DNA from: an uncultured Bacteroidales bacterium
GTDB lineage: Bacteria > Bacteroidota > Bacteroidia > Bacteroidales > UBA932
Assembly: GCA_944322585.1 (NCBI GenBank)
Contig: CALUPB010000019.1
Location: forward strand, 1 to 56,619
Direction of reading: 5' to 3'
DNA length: 56,619 nucleotides
Position numbers and translations under genes: made by a program. This document shows positions 41,678 through 50,097 of this stretch, piece after piece (positions within the stretch are counted from its first letter, which is position 1; each line of letters begins with the position of its first letter). The notes beneath the pieces are model-generated. The model was not told the origin of the DNA. It saw only the letters and a program-made list of their open reading frames with translations, and ran no database searches.

Positions 41678-42889
41678 TCATGTCAGGAGCAGCGCCCCGA
41701 AGCCGGCCAGCAGTGCTATGAGGCAGTTGATGAGCTTGGCATAGAGGAAACTGCGCTTGTCTTCCGCGAGAAGGGGGAGGGAGGAATGTCCGTCCTGGGA
41801 AATGCAGCTTGCCAGCAGGACAGGCAGCGGGACAAGCCCGCCCGCATACAGGGTCACGAAGATGAGGTGTGGCCCGGATTCCGGGATTATTCCTATCGCT
41901 ACGGCCAGAAGTATCATCAGGGAAGGATTGCCGCTTACCCATCTGCTGATGTCCACATATCCGGATACGAGCCCGATCAGGAAGATGACTCCGAATGTCC
42001 AGGCGAAAATATTCGGCATATGCTTCAGAATGATGTGCCGCCAGAGGGTTTCCCTGATGAACCTGTCGGACCGGAAGCACAGGATTACGAGCATGACGAT
42101 GCTCAGAATGGCGAATATCAGGTTCATCCACCATTCGCTGAGCAGGTTTATCCGCAGATGACCGTCTTCCGGTACTGCATGGTCATGTGCAAGCCACCCT
42201 GCCGCGAGGGCGACGGCAAAGACTGCTGTCGCAGCCGTCAGTACGAGTCTCTGCCATATGAGGCTCCGTTGTCCGGTATCCGTGTGGCAGGAGCCTGTGC
42301 CTCCGGAGCAGGATTTGTGGCAGTGGATGCTGCCCTTGTCACCATGCGGATCATGTCCGGTATGGGACAGACTGTCCTCTGAATGGCTGCAATTCATGTA
42401 TCGGGATCCGGATTCCCCGGATACGGTCGTCATATTATTGCCGTCCCGCTCAGGTGTATCTGAAGCATTACTGCATTCAGGACAGTGTACTGACCTGTGG
42501 ATACCTTGCGGCCATATGGCATCCACTGCAATTCCCGATATGACGGCTACGGCGAACAGTATGGCGAATATCCACAGAGCCCTGTCGGGCATCATCGCCA
42601 GCATGACGAATGCCTCATCGCCTGAAGAGGCGATCATCATTGCAATCAGGGCTCCGAAACTCATCAGACGTCTGTTGTAGAGGGAAACAGTGGCGAATCC
42701 TCCTATGCATCCCGGTATCGAGCCGAGAACGGCTGCAATAAGCACCTGCCTGAAACTGCTGCCCCGGGCTTTGCTGAATATCCTGCCGTGGGACCCTATG
42801 TCGAACGACTCGATCATCATCATCATTATTATGACGATGCCTGTGATGAGCACGGAGTTGAGCAGGGTATCTGTAAGAAGGTGAAGCAT
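41678..42889 (-). CDS. Putative heavy-metal/manganese exporter (10-TM, ArsP_2-like)
   Basis: This 403-residue inner-membrane protein has about ten helices in two halves that each carry a G-x-I-P-x-(C/S)-G-type motif: LGSIPGCIGGFATVSLY in the first and IGIIPESGPHLIFVTLY in the second. Two further landmarks are ASSGDEAFVMLAMMP and SQDGHSSLPLLAEDKRSFLY. Between the halves (about 128-205) is a hydrophilic loop rich in His, Cys and Ser, likely a metal-binding or sensing loop. The family is annotated as putative manganese or other metal exporter; no member's substrate is inferable here. It follows the DUF1573 gene by 33 bp and probably shares its promoter. Confidence 0.8.
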   Translation of the reverse strand: MLHLLTDTLLNSVLITGIVIIMMMMIESFDIGSHGRIFSKARGSSFRQVLIAAVLGSIPGCIGGFATVSLYNRRLMSFGALIAMMIASSGDEAFVMLAMMPDRALWIFAILFAVAVISGIAVDAIWPQGIHRSVHCPECSNASDTPERDGNNMTTVSGESGSRYMNCSHSEDSLSHTGHDPHGDKGSIHCHKSCSGGTGSCHTDTGQRSLIWQRLVLTAATAVFAVALAAGWLAHDHAVPEDGHLRINLLSEWWMNLIFAILSIVMLVILCFRSDRFIRETLWRHIILKHMPNIFAWTFGVIFLIGLVSGYVDISRWVSGNPSLMILLAVAIGIIPESGPHLIFVTLYAGGLVPLPVLLASCISQDGHSSLPLLAEDKRSFLYAKLINCLIALLAGFGALLLT

Positions 42890-42922
42890 TACGTTGCGAA
42901 GTCGGTTATATGGAGGCTGTCC

Positions 42923-44017
42923 TTATTCTATCCATCCGGTGATGAAAAGGTTTACTATCGGGCGGATGGGGGAGTTGGTGGTAAGGGTGACTATCACGAG
43001 CGTCTCTCCTTCAGGCATTCCCGATGTGTCAAGGCTGACGTTCAGGCTTCCCTTGCCGCCTGCCGGGATTTCCGGTATGTCCGTGTGGGTGGCCTGTTCC
43101 GACTCGACATCCACTTTATAGACCTTCAGCGGACTTTTCCCCATATTCGAGAATTCCCAGCTTGCGGTCACTTCCGTTCCGGCAGGCCTTTTCCCGAAAG
43201 AATATGTGCTGCTTTTGAATACCGGTTTCGGTCCGTCGGCCCGTTCCCGGGCTGAAAGGCTGTCGAAGTTCTCCTTTGTAAAGGCGAATATCTTCAGCTT
43301 TTCCCCTGACGGTTTCCCGTCAATGACCGGGGTGGCATAATACCAGTTCTTGCCCCACATGCCGTCTACGGCCGTGACCTTGAACCGGAGGGTTGCCGTA
43401 CTGTGCGCCGGTACGGGAGACGGATCGACTTCGAGGGACAGCCCTTCCGATACATCGGTAAATGTCAGATGCATCGGAGAGGAGCCTATATTGGCTATCT
43501 GCACTTCCTCGCTTTTAGAGCCTCCCATTTCGAGATTGCCGCATTTGAGTCCGGTATCTTTCAGCCCGAGTTTGCCTGAATGGACCGGGAACCTTGTCTC
43601 GAGAGGTTCCTCTTTCTGATGGCTGACGCCGCGTATACGCAGGATAACCGGCTTGCTGAGGCCGGATATATGTGCGGTAAGGGCCTTGTCGAACGGGTAG
43701 GGGCCCTCATCATTGGTGTATACGGCAGATATTACCGCTGTCCTGCCGGGCTGGACAGGCTCCCTGCTCCAGGAGACATCGGTACATCCGCATGTCGTGT
43801 TCACTGTGTATATCACTACCGGTTTCGCCCCGATATTCTTCATCCTGAATTCGCATTTCAGGGCTCCGTCGCTCAGGAGGACATCCCCGAAGTCCCATAC
43901 AGTCCTGTCGAATTCGACTGTCCCTCCGAACTTCTCCTGGGCGGGTGACAGCAGGGGACATAGGCAGAGAAACAAGGACATGTAAAGGATATGGAATATG
44001 TTCCGGCTGTTTTTCAT
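42923..44017 (-). CDS. DUF1573-domain secreted protein
   Basis: This 364-residue protein has signal peptide IFHILYMSLFLCLCPLLSPA. Two DUF1573 (ASH-like beta-sandwich) domains are present: an N-terminal one (VWDFGDVLLSDGALKCEFRM, VYTVNTTCGCTDVSWSREPV, with the conserved TTCGCT) and a C-terminal one (YSFGKRPAGTEVTASWEFSN). A middle sandwich lies between. The family is abundant in Bacteroidetes, periplasmic or surface-located, function unknown. It heads the minus operon ending in the metal exporter. Confidence 0.82.
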   Translation of the reverse strand: MKNSRNIFHILYMSLFLCLCPLLSPAQEKFGGTVEFDRTVWDFGDVLLSDGALKCEFRMKNIGAKPVVIYTVNTTCGCTDVSWSREPVQPGRTAVISAVYTNDEGPYPFDKALTAHISGLSKPVILRIRGVSHQKEEPLETRFPVHSGKLGLKDTGLKCGNLEMGGSKSEEVQIANIGSSPMHLTFTDVSEGLSLEVDPSPVPAHSTATLRFKVTAVDGMWGKNWYYATPVIDGKPSGEKLKIFAFTKENFDSLSARERADGPKPVFKSSTYSFGKRPAGTEVTASWEFSNMGKSPLKVYKVDVESEQATHTDIPEIPAGGKGSLNVSLDTSGMPEGETLVIVTLTTNSPIRPIVNLFITGWIE

Positions 44018-44074
44018 GTACGGTCTGTTTTATAAAACATTTACGTTATGTCCCGGATTTCCGGCGGCAGACTG

Positions 44075-44082
44075 CAAAGATA
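44075..44082 (-). promoter_or_regulatory. -7 box TATCTTTG for DUF1573-exporter operon
   Basis: A perfect minus-strand TAnnTTTG box 58 bp before the DUF1573 start. Confidence 0.6.
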
Positions 44083-44133
44083 AGACTTTTCGTCAAACTT
44101 TAGCATTGCGTCAGACGCTTGCGGAACTTGTGC

Positions 44134-44164
44134 TTTGAATTTTCAAAATATTCATATAAATTTG
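44134..44164 (+). promoter_or_regulatory. Full promoter TTTG-N19-TAAATTTG for ferredoxin
   Basis: Both Bacteroidetes elements are present with canonical spacing: TTTG at 44134-44137 and TAAATTTG at 44157-44164, 19 bp between. This is the best promoter in the window, fitting a highly expressed ferredoxin. The leader is about 80 nt. Confidence 0.75.
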
Positions 44165-44250
44165 TCGCTTGTTTTACAGGCGGGGACATTCCCTGCCGGA
44201 GTACGGACCCGATCCGGAGATACGACACATTAACAATTAAAGATAAGATT

Positions 44251-44421
44251 ATGGCTTACAAGATTTCAGAAGACTGTGTAGCTTGCGGCACCTGCATCAA
44301 CGAGTGCCCTCAGGGAGCTATTTCAGAAGGGGACATCTATAAGATAGATCCGTCTCTTTGCGTTGATTGCGGAACATGCGCAGACGTATGCCCTATGGGC
44401 GCTATCGCTCCTGAGGCATAG
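44251..44421 (+). CDS. 2[4Fe-4S] ferredoxin
   Basis: This 56-residue clostridial-type ferredoxin has two CxxCxxCxxxCP clusters: CVACGTCINECP and CVDCGTCADVCP, each followed by a G-A-I segment. It is a low-potential electron carrier, the expected partner of the pyruvate:ferredoxin oxidoreductase encoded 7 kb away. It starts at MAYKISEDC, the usual N-terminus; longer open reading upstream contains the promoter and is not translated. It stands as a single-gene unit with a strong promoter and terminator. Confidence 0.95.
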   Translation: MAYKISEDCVACGTCINECPQGAISEGDIYKIDPSLCVDCGTCADVCPMGAIAPEA

Positions 44422-44438
44422 TTCAGTCCTGCAGCTAA

Positions 44439-44476
44439 AAAAAGTCCCTGAAGCCGCAAGACTTCAGGGACTTTTT
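44439..44476. terminator. Bidirectional rho-independent terminator
   Basis: A perfect 15-bp stem, AAAAAGTCCCTGAAG and CTTCAGGGACTTTTT, with an eight-base loop. It is flanked by A-tract and T-tract so it works both ways, closing the ferredoxin gene (plus) and the M16 peptidase gene (minus), which converge here. Confidence 0.9.
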
Positions 44477-44481
44477 CTATA

Positions 44482-47295
44482 TTACTGTTGCGGCCTCATG
44501 ACGATTTCGATGAAATTGCCCTGCTCCAGCACACTCTGCAGCACATTCATGATATTCTCCGCGGAGATTTCCCCGACAGCCTCCTCATAGAGGGCATCGA
44601 AGTCTTCACCGCCGTAATTGTACCAGTTCTGGAGGTTGCTGAGCCAGTATGTGTTGCTGATACGGGACTCAGGTATCTTCTTCTTGAAATTCTCGACGGC
44701 CATGGAGACCTGTTCGTCCGTAGGACCTTCTTCAGCCAGTTTCGTCAGGCCCTCTACCGCGAGTCCGCGCAGCCTGTCCGACTGCTGCGGATTGGTATTG
44801 AAGTAGACCTGGATGATTGCCTTCTCTTCCGGAAGACGCTGGAGGCTCATGTTGGCCGATGCCCCGTATGTGCCGCCTTCCTCCTCCCTGAGGGTCTCCG
44901 TATATATCATGTCCAGGATATAGGACGCGGCGTCAAGCATGACGGAAGACTTGACACTGAACGGAATATTGGCCGTCCATACCTGGAGGACAGTATTCAT
45001 CGGCGTCTGCATCCCGGTCTCGAACACATCCTCTATCCTGCCGGAAGCTATCCGCGGTATGTTGTCCACCCACTCGGTAGCCTTCTTCCCCTTAGGAAGG
45101 GAACCGACATATTTCTCCACAAGCGGCTTCAGGCTTTCAAGTTCCACATTCCCCACAATATATACGGTAGCGCCGGCCGCATCCTTGAACAGCTGGTCCC
45201 TGTAGACCCTTTCGATAGTCTCCATCGAAGCCTTTTCGATGATTTCCTCGGAAATGGTCACATTCCTCGGATTATTCCCGTAGAGATCCCTGTTCATCCT
45301 GTTCTGGAAGATGAAATCCGGCTGACTTTCGAGGTTCGGAAGGATTGCCTTGATCTGCTCTATTCCGAGCAGGTATTCGTCGAAGTCGAACCTCGGGTCG
45401 ACGAATTTCAGATACAGGAGCTGGAATGCGGTCTCAAGATCTTTCGGGGAGCCGGTGGCAATGATACCGTGCCTGATCCCGCTTATGGAAGTCGTCACGC
45501 TTGCTGTCTTGCCTGCCAGCATTTTCGAAAGTTTTGTGTTCGGGAACTTCGATATGCCTGAATTGTGCTCGAAGAGTTCATAGATGTTGTCCTCGAATGA
45601 AGGAAGATCCTCTGTGGCGATAATGCTCCGGCCTCCGTCCTTTACGAGCCTTATGATGACCTGGTCTTTCTTGTAGTCGGTCGGGAGCACGACTACCCTT
45701 ACCCCGTTTTTGAGAGTCCATTCGGTGGCTCCGTATACGGTTTCACTCTCCTTTTTCACCTTCGCTCCCTTGAGTGCGGCAGGGTCGAGAAGAGGCTCGT
45801 CGATGCTTTCCTCGGCATTCTCGGCTATCTCGGAAGATTCCACTTCTTCTATAGCCTGAAGGAAGTCAGCTTCTGCAGGATGGACCAGACCTTCCTTTTC
45901 AGGAGCCTTGTAGACTATTACCATATTGGTGTCCGGAGCCATCCCGGCGACTGCACCGTCGAGGATGTCCGTATTGATCCGGCTGCAGAAGGCCTTTGCG
46001 TATTCATATGCTTCCGACGGTTCCATATATGAAGTGTTGTCGAAGAAGTTGCCGGTGTACAGGTCGATGAATTCTGAATTCGTCCTTGTGCCGGCTGCAT
46101 CGGCTGCCTTCTCGTAAGCCCTCAGTATATTGTCCTTTGCCCTGCTGACTTCGGCATCGGAGAACCCGTACATCTTCATTTTTTCGATTTCCGTCAGGAA
46201 AGCCTTGAATGCGGGGATTGCCTCGCCGTCCTTGCATGCTATATTGCCCATTGTCACCTGGCATGTCTCGCACAGGTTGCCGATGCCGATGCTTGCACCG
46301 AGGAAAGGCGCGTCCGGTTTCGAAGCTATGTCGCTGAACCTTTCCCTCATGATCAGGGCTATGTATGTGTCCACCAGATCGAGGAACATCCCTACATCGG
46401 TGCTGTTGAGCTCCTCCGGCCTTGCAGGGCTTTTCCACATTATTTCCATGCCTGTGGAGGAGGCCTCCGGATCGGTTATGATTCCCACAAGAGGTTCCCG
46501 GTTGTCCGGAATCATGTGCATTTCCTTCGGCTTCGGATTTTCAGCTGCAGGAATGTCCCCGAACAGTTCCCTTATCTTAGCCTCCACGTAGTCGACATCA
46601 ATGTCACCTACCACGATTACGGCCTGAAGATCCGGCCTGTACCATGTCCTGTAGAAGTTTACAAGGCTTTCCGGCTTGAAGTTCTCAAGATTCTCCTGAC
46701 TTCCTATGAGAGTGCATGTGGCATATTTTGAGTCTCCGTAATAATAAGGGAGGGATTTCTCGTGCATTCTCCATGATGCCGTGTTCCGGGATCTCTTTTC
46801 CTCGATGATGACTCCGCGCTCCTTGTCTATCTCCACCGGGTCGCATGTCACGAAATGTGAGTAGTCATGCATGATCAGCAGGCATGTGTCCACAATGCCG
46901 GAGCGGGAGACGGGAATGTTGTTCAGCATGTAGGTGGTCTGCTCCACCCCTGTGGCTGCGTTCACGTTGCGTCCGAATTCGGCTCCGATACTCTGGAGAT
47001 AGTCCAGTATCTGCTTGTCCGGAAAATTCTTCGTGCCGTTGAAGCACATGTGCTCGAGGAAATGGGCGAGTCCGTCCTGGTCAGGGGTCTCCTGTATGGC
47101 CCCGACATCGGTTGCCAGATAGAATTCGGCCCTTCCTTCAGGCTTGTCGTTGTGTCTTATGTAATAGGTGAGTCCGTTGTCCAGCTTTCCCTTGCGGACA
47201 GCGGGATCGTCCGGAAGCTGCTGTATCTGCGGAGCCTGACCGAAGGACACCGCAACAGCCGCCAGCAGCACTGATAATGTCAGAATGCGTTTCAT
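44482..47295 (-). CDS. M16 family zinc metallopeptidase (secreted)
   Basis: This 937-residue protein has signal peptide MKRILTLSVLLAAVAVSFGQ. It has two fused M16 units. The first has the inverted zinc motif HFLEH (His78, Glu81, His82) and the downstream acidic ligand in VIIEEKRSRN. The second half lacks HxxEH and is the inactive clamshell partner, as in pitrilysin/PqqL-type proteins. Landmarks include LDNGLTYYIRHNDKPEGRAE, IGAEFGRNVNAATGVEQTTY, FYRTWYRPDLQAVIVVGDID and the late TEWTLKNGVRVVVLPTDYKK. It likely degrades peptides in the periplasm or at the surface. Confidence 0.93.
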   Translation of the reverse strand: MKRILTLSVLLAAVAVSFGQAPQIQQLPDDPAVRKGKLDNGLTYYIRHNDKPEGRAEFYLATDVGAIQETPDQDGLAHFLEHMCFNGTKNFPDKQILDYLQSIGAEFGRNVNAATGVEQTTYMLNNIPVSRSGIVDTCLLIMHDYSHFVTCDPVEIDKERGVIIEEKRSRNTASWRMHEKSLPYYYGDSKYATCTLIGSQENLENFKPESLVNFYRTWYRPDLQAVIVVGDIDVDYVEAKIRELFGDIPAAENPKPKEMHMIPDNREPLVGIITDPEASSTGMEIMWKSPARPEELNSTDVGMFLDLVDTYIALIMRERFSDIASKPDAPFLGASIGIGNLCETCQVTMGNIACKDGEAIPAFKAFLTEIEKMKMYGFSDAEVSRAKDNILRAYEKAADAAGTRTNSEFIDLYTGNFFDNTSYMEPSEAYEYAKAFCSRINTDILDGAVAGMAPDTNMVIVYKAPEKEGLVHPAEADFLQAIEEVESSEIAENAEESIDEPLLDPAALKGAKVKKESETVYGATEWTLKNGVRVVVLPTDYKKDQVIIRLVKDGGRSIIATEDLPSFEDNIYELFEHNSGISKFPNTKLSKMLAGKTASVTTSISGIRHGIIATGSPKDLETAFQLLYLKFVDPRFDFDEYLLGIEQIKAILPNLESQPDFIFQNRMNRDLYGNNPRNVTISEEIIEKASMETIERVYRDQLFKDAAGATVYIVGNVELESLKPLVEKYVGSLPKGKKATEWVDNIPRIASGRIEDVFETGMQTPMNTVLQVWTANIPFSVKSSVMLDAASYILDMIYTETLREEEGGTYGASANMSLQRLPEEKAIIQVYFNTNPQQSDRLRGLAVEGLTKLAEEGPTDEQVSMAVENFKKKIPESRISNTYWLSNLQNWYNYGGEDFDALYEEAVGEISAENIMNVLQSVLEQGNFIEIVMRPQQ

Positions 47296-47367
47296 ATTGC
47301 GTTTTGTATGAATGGTTTATACGTTGTTCGGTGCCGGATTGCATCAATAAAACCGGGCCGAAGCCAA

Positions 47368-47375
47368 CAAAGATA
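47368..47375 (-). promoter_or_regulatory. -7 box TATCTTTG for M16 peptidase gene
   Basis: A perfect minus-strand box 72 bp before the peptidase start and 11 bp from the divergent methylase box. Confidence 0.55.
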
Positions 47376-47386
47376 CAATATTTTTC

Positions 47387-47394
47387 TAACTTTG
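47387..47394 (+). promoter_or_regulatory. -7 box TAACTTTG for the restriction-modification genes
   Basis: A plus-strand TAnnTTTG box, back to back with the peptidase promoter. It leaves a long leader (about 125 nt) before the methylase, containing a small hairpin around 47406-47428. Confidence 0.5.
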
Positions 47395-47523
47395 CATATT
47401 CTTGCAGTACCGCACTGCTGTGTGGTATCCGTAGAAGGGCAGTCCGGACAGTGCCGCAGAAAGGGAATGCCGGTGCGATTATGAACTTGCGAAACATGAG
47501 TTATTGAATACAGAGGACGGGAT

Positions 47524-48690
47524 ATGGCGATAAACGGGAAAAATGATGTTCCGGTACTTCCAGGTACGGGGAATGTGCTCCAGCCGCTGATAAAGTGGGC
47601 AGGAGGCAAGGAACATGAACTGAAATATATTCTTCCGAATATCCCGGATTTCAGGAATTATTATGAACCTTTCGTGGGAGGAGGCGCCGTATTCACGGCG
47701 GTCGAGGCTGAAAACTATTATATAAATGACCTTTCAGATGAACTGATAGCCCTGTACAACGGCATTTCGAGACGGAATACATGGCTATTCCGGTATGCGG
47801 CGGCGATTGACCGCTCATGGGCAGATGCCCATGCCTTCTGCGACAGTCATATCGATGAATTGAAGCGTATTTACAGTGCGTGCCGGGATGGCATTACCGG
47901 CAAGAGCGGGTTGAAGGAGGCTGCGGAAGGCTTCGTCTCAAGACATGAGGAAGAGCTTGCACGCCTGTTTTCGGGTTGTTTCCTGGGGCATATGCCGGTA
48001 TTCCTTGACGAACTGAAGAAAAACATTGCCAGGAAATTCTGGCGGATGAAGGAACTTGAGGAAAAGCTCGAAACCCTGCCTGAAGAGGATCTTTATGACA
48101 ATATAGAGACATCTGTCAAGAGTGCCGTATATATGGGATACCGTTCGATGTACAACGACAGGGCCCTGGCGAGACGCAACGCTTCCATGCACTGCGCCCT
48201 GTTCCTGTTCATCCGCAATTACTGCTACAGCGGGATGTTCCGGTACAATGATGACGGGGAGTTCAATGTCCCGTACGGAGGGATCGCCTATAATGCAAAG
48301 AGCATGTCGAGGAAAATTGCCTACTACCGTTCGAAACCGTTGCGTGAAAGGTTGCGGAATACCCGCGTCTACAACCTCGATTTCGAGGAATTCCTTCGGC
48401 AGTGCAATCCCGGAGAGGATGATTTCGTCTTCCTGGATCCTCCGTATGATACGGAATTCTCGTCTTATGCAGGGAATGATTTCACGAGGGACGACCAGAG
48501 GAGACTTGCCCGGTATATGATTGACGAATGCAGGGCCAAATGGATGATGATAATCAAGAATACCGACTTTATCTACGGACTCTATGCAGTGGACGGGATA
48601 AATATCCGTGTGTTCGACAAGGAATATTTAGTCAGTTTCATGAACAGGAACGACAGGAAGGCCAAACATCTTTTAATTACTAACTACTGA
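47524..48690 (+). CDS. DNA adenine-N6 methyltransferase, Dam/D12 class
   Basis: This 388-residue alpha-class methylase has motif X/N-terminus LIKWAGGKEHEL, the SAM-binding motif YYEPFVGGGAVF (about 47-57) and the catalytic motif IV DPPYD (about residue 305, FVFLDPPYDTEF). YCYSGMFRYNDDGEFNVPYG is the conserved part of the target-recognition region. It is longer than E. coli Dam by over 100 residues, through a charged helical insert at about 100-200. The next gene is an HNH nuclease overlapping by one base (TGATG), so this is the protecting half of a type II system. The recognised sequence is not readable from here; relatives modify GATC. Confidence 0.9.
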   Translation: MAINGKNDVPVLPGTGNVLQPLIKWAGGKEHELKYILPNIPDFRNYYEPFVGGGAVFTAVEAENYYINDLSDELIALYNGISRRNTWLFRYAAAIDRSWADAHAFCDSHIDELKRIYSACRDGITGKSGLKEAAEGFVSRHEEELARLFSGCFLGHMPVFLDELKKNIARKFWRMKELEEKLETLPEEDLYDNIETSVKSAVYMGYRSMYNDRALARRNASMHCALFLFIRNYCYSGMFRYNDDGEFNVPYGGIAYNAKSMSRKIAYYRSKPLRERLRNTRVYNLDFEEFLRQCNPGEDDFVFLDPPYDTEFSSYAGNDFTRDDQRRLARYMIDECRAKWMMIIKNTDFIYGLYAVDGINIRVFDKEYLVSFMNRNDRKAKHLLITNY

Positions 48691-49484
48691 TGGCTAAAGA
48701 AAGAATAACGGAATCGGAACTCGTGCTTCCGAGCCTGTATCTGATGAACCGTAGAGGCGGTTCGGTCAGTACATCCGACCTTATCGTCGCCCTTGAGGAC
48801 ATGATGAAGCCCGAGGGGCAGGACATTGCCATAATAGCAAACAGGCATGACAGCTATTTCTCGCAGAAGGTCAGGAATCTGAAAAGTCATGACACTTTCC
48901 AGAAGAAAGGGTATGCGGTTTACCGGGACGGACGGTTTTACATTACTGAAGAAGGGCGGAAGTTCGTTGAGGACAACATGTCCAACATAGAATATCTGCT
49001 CGGATCCGATTTCGGATACTCCGATGTCAGACAGGCATTCGGAAGGATAGCGAAATCGAAGAAACATCTGCCTGTGCCGTATCGGGAAACAGTGGAAGAA
49101 GGAGCTGTAAGGACCGGTGAGACGGTTTCACGCAAACGTTCGAAGAAGCTGAGGGATGCCGCTGCCCGGCATTTTTCCGAGAACGGGATCATCCGGTGTG
49201 CCTGCTGCGGCTTCGAGTTCGGTGAGTTCTACGGTCCCGAATATTCGAAAAGCTGCATTGAGATGCATCATATCAGACCGATATTCAGCTATTCAGGGGA
49301 GAGCGAATCTGCAACCATTGAGCAGGCCCTCAAAAACCTTCTCCCTGTCTGCCCGAACTGTCACAGGACCATACACCGCAACCATATTTCAGGTGACCGT
49401 TTGCAGGCATTCATTGACACTGTCCGGAGCATGCATCATAAGGCGCAGTGTTCCGGAGCGTCCTGGAACGGGGCCGCTCATTAA
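48690..49484 (+). CDS. HNH restriction endonuclease
   Basis: This 264-residue protein has an N-terminal winged-helix-like half (ELVLPSLYLMNRRGGSVSTS, then RDGRFYITEEGRKFVEDNM). A basic linker (SRKRSKKLRD) follows. The C-terminal HNH nuclease has zinc-binding pairs CACCGFEF and CPNCHRTIH and the catalytic core CIEMHHIRPIF ... NLLPVCPNCHRTIHRNH. Its start shares one base with the methylase stop, the usual tight coupling of a restriction-modification pair. It probably cleaves the unmethylated site of the adjacent Dam-like enzyme. Confidence 0.88.
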   Translation: MAKERITESELVLPSLYLMNRRGGSVSTSDLIVALEDMMKPEGQDIAIIANRHDSYFSQKVRNLKSHDTFQKKGYAVYRDGRFYITEEGRKFVEDNMSNIEYLLGSDFGYSDVRQAFGRIAKSKKHLPVPYRETVEEGAVRTGETVSRKRSKKLRDAAARHFSENGIIRCACCGFEFGEFYGPEYSKSCIEMHHIRPIFSYSGESESATIEQALKNLLPVCPNCHRTIHRNHISGDRLQAFIDTVRSMHHKAQCSGASWNGAAH

Positions 49485-49547
49485 AAGCGGTTGCCCTCAC
49501 AGGTACCTGATACGCGTTGCCCAATTTTTAGACCGGCGTTATTTAAG

Positions 49548-50069
49548 ATGGAAGATTTCAGGATACGGGTGTTCATGGCAGTCTATGAGGCAGGCAGTTT
49601 CACGAAGGCTGCCGCCGGCCTCGGTATCAGCCAGCCTGCCGTGAGCCAGAATGTGGCGGAACTGGAGCGGATGCTGGGAACTTCCCTGTTCGTGCGTTCC
49701 GGAGGCAGGGTGTCTGTCACGCCAGCAGGTGAGCTTTTCCGCAGTTTCGCCTCCCGGGTCGAAGATGCCTACCGCGATATCAGGACTGTATTCATGACCC
49801 CGGTTCCGGACGGAACGGCATGCAGGATATATGCGGATGCCGTTGCCCGGGAATATCTCTTTCCTGAAATATCGCGGATCCTCGGAGTCATCTGTCCCTC
49901 CCTCGGAATCGGACTTGCCGCTACACAGCAAGGGGCCGACATCAGTATTCTGTCGGCCCCTGTACGGCATCCGGACGGTGTGACTTTCACTTTCCATGTA
50001 TGTCCGTCATCCCATCCCCTCTCTCCCGTGTTGGTTTCCATCATCAGGAATATGCTGGAAACCCGTTGA
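49548..50069 (+). CDS. Compact LysR-type DNA-binding protein
   Basis: This 173-residue protein starts MEDFRIRVFMAVYEAGSFTK and carries a complete LysR winged helix (AAAGLGISQPAVSQNVAELE, RMLGTSLFVRSGGRVSVTPA). Unlike ordinary LysR proteins of about 300 residues, its effector domain is cut to some 85 residues (about 88-173), enough for a fragment of one subdomain. There is no frameshift, and similar short forms occur in Bacteroidetes, so it may be functional. It lies 63 bp after the HNH gene. Confidence 0.75.
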   Translation: MEDFRIRVFMAVYEAGSFTKAAAGLGISQPAVSQNVAELERMLGTSLFVRSGGRVSVTPAGELFRSFASRVEDAYRDIRTVFMTPVPDGTACRIYADAVAREYLFPEISRILGVICPSLGIGLAATQQGADISILSAPVRHPDGVTFTFHVCPSSHPLSPVLVSIIRNMLETR

Positions 50070-50097
50070 AATGCAACTTTGGAAACTGTACGGTTTC

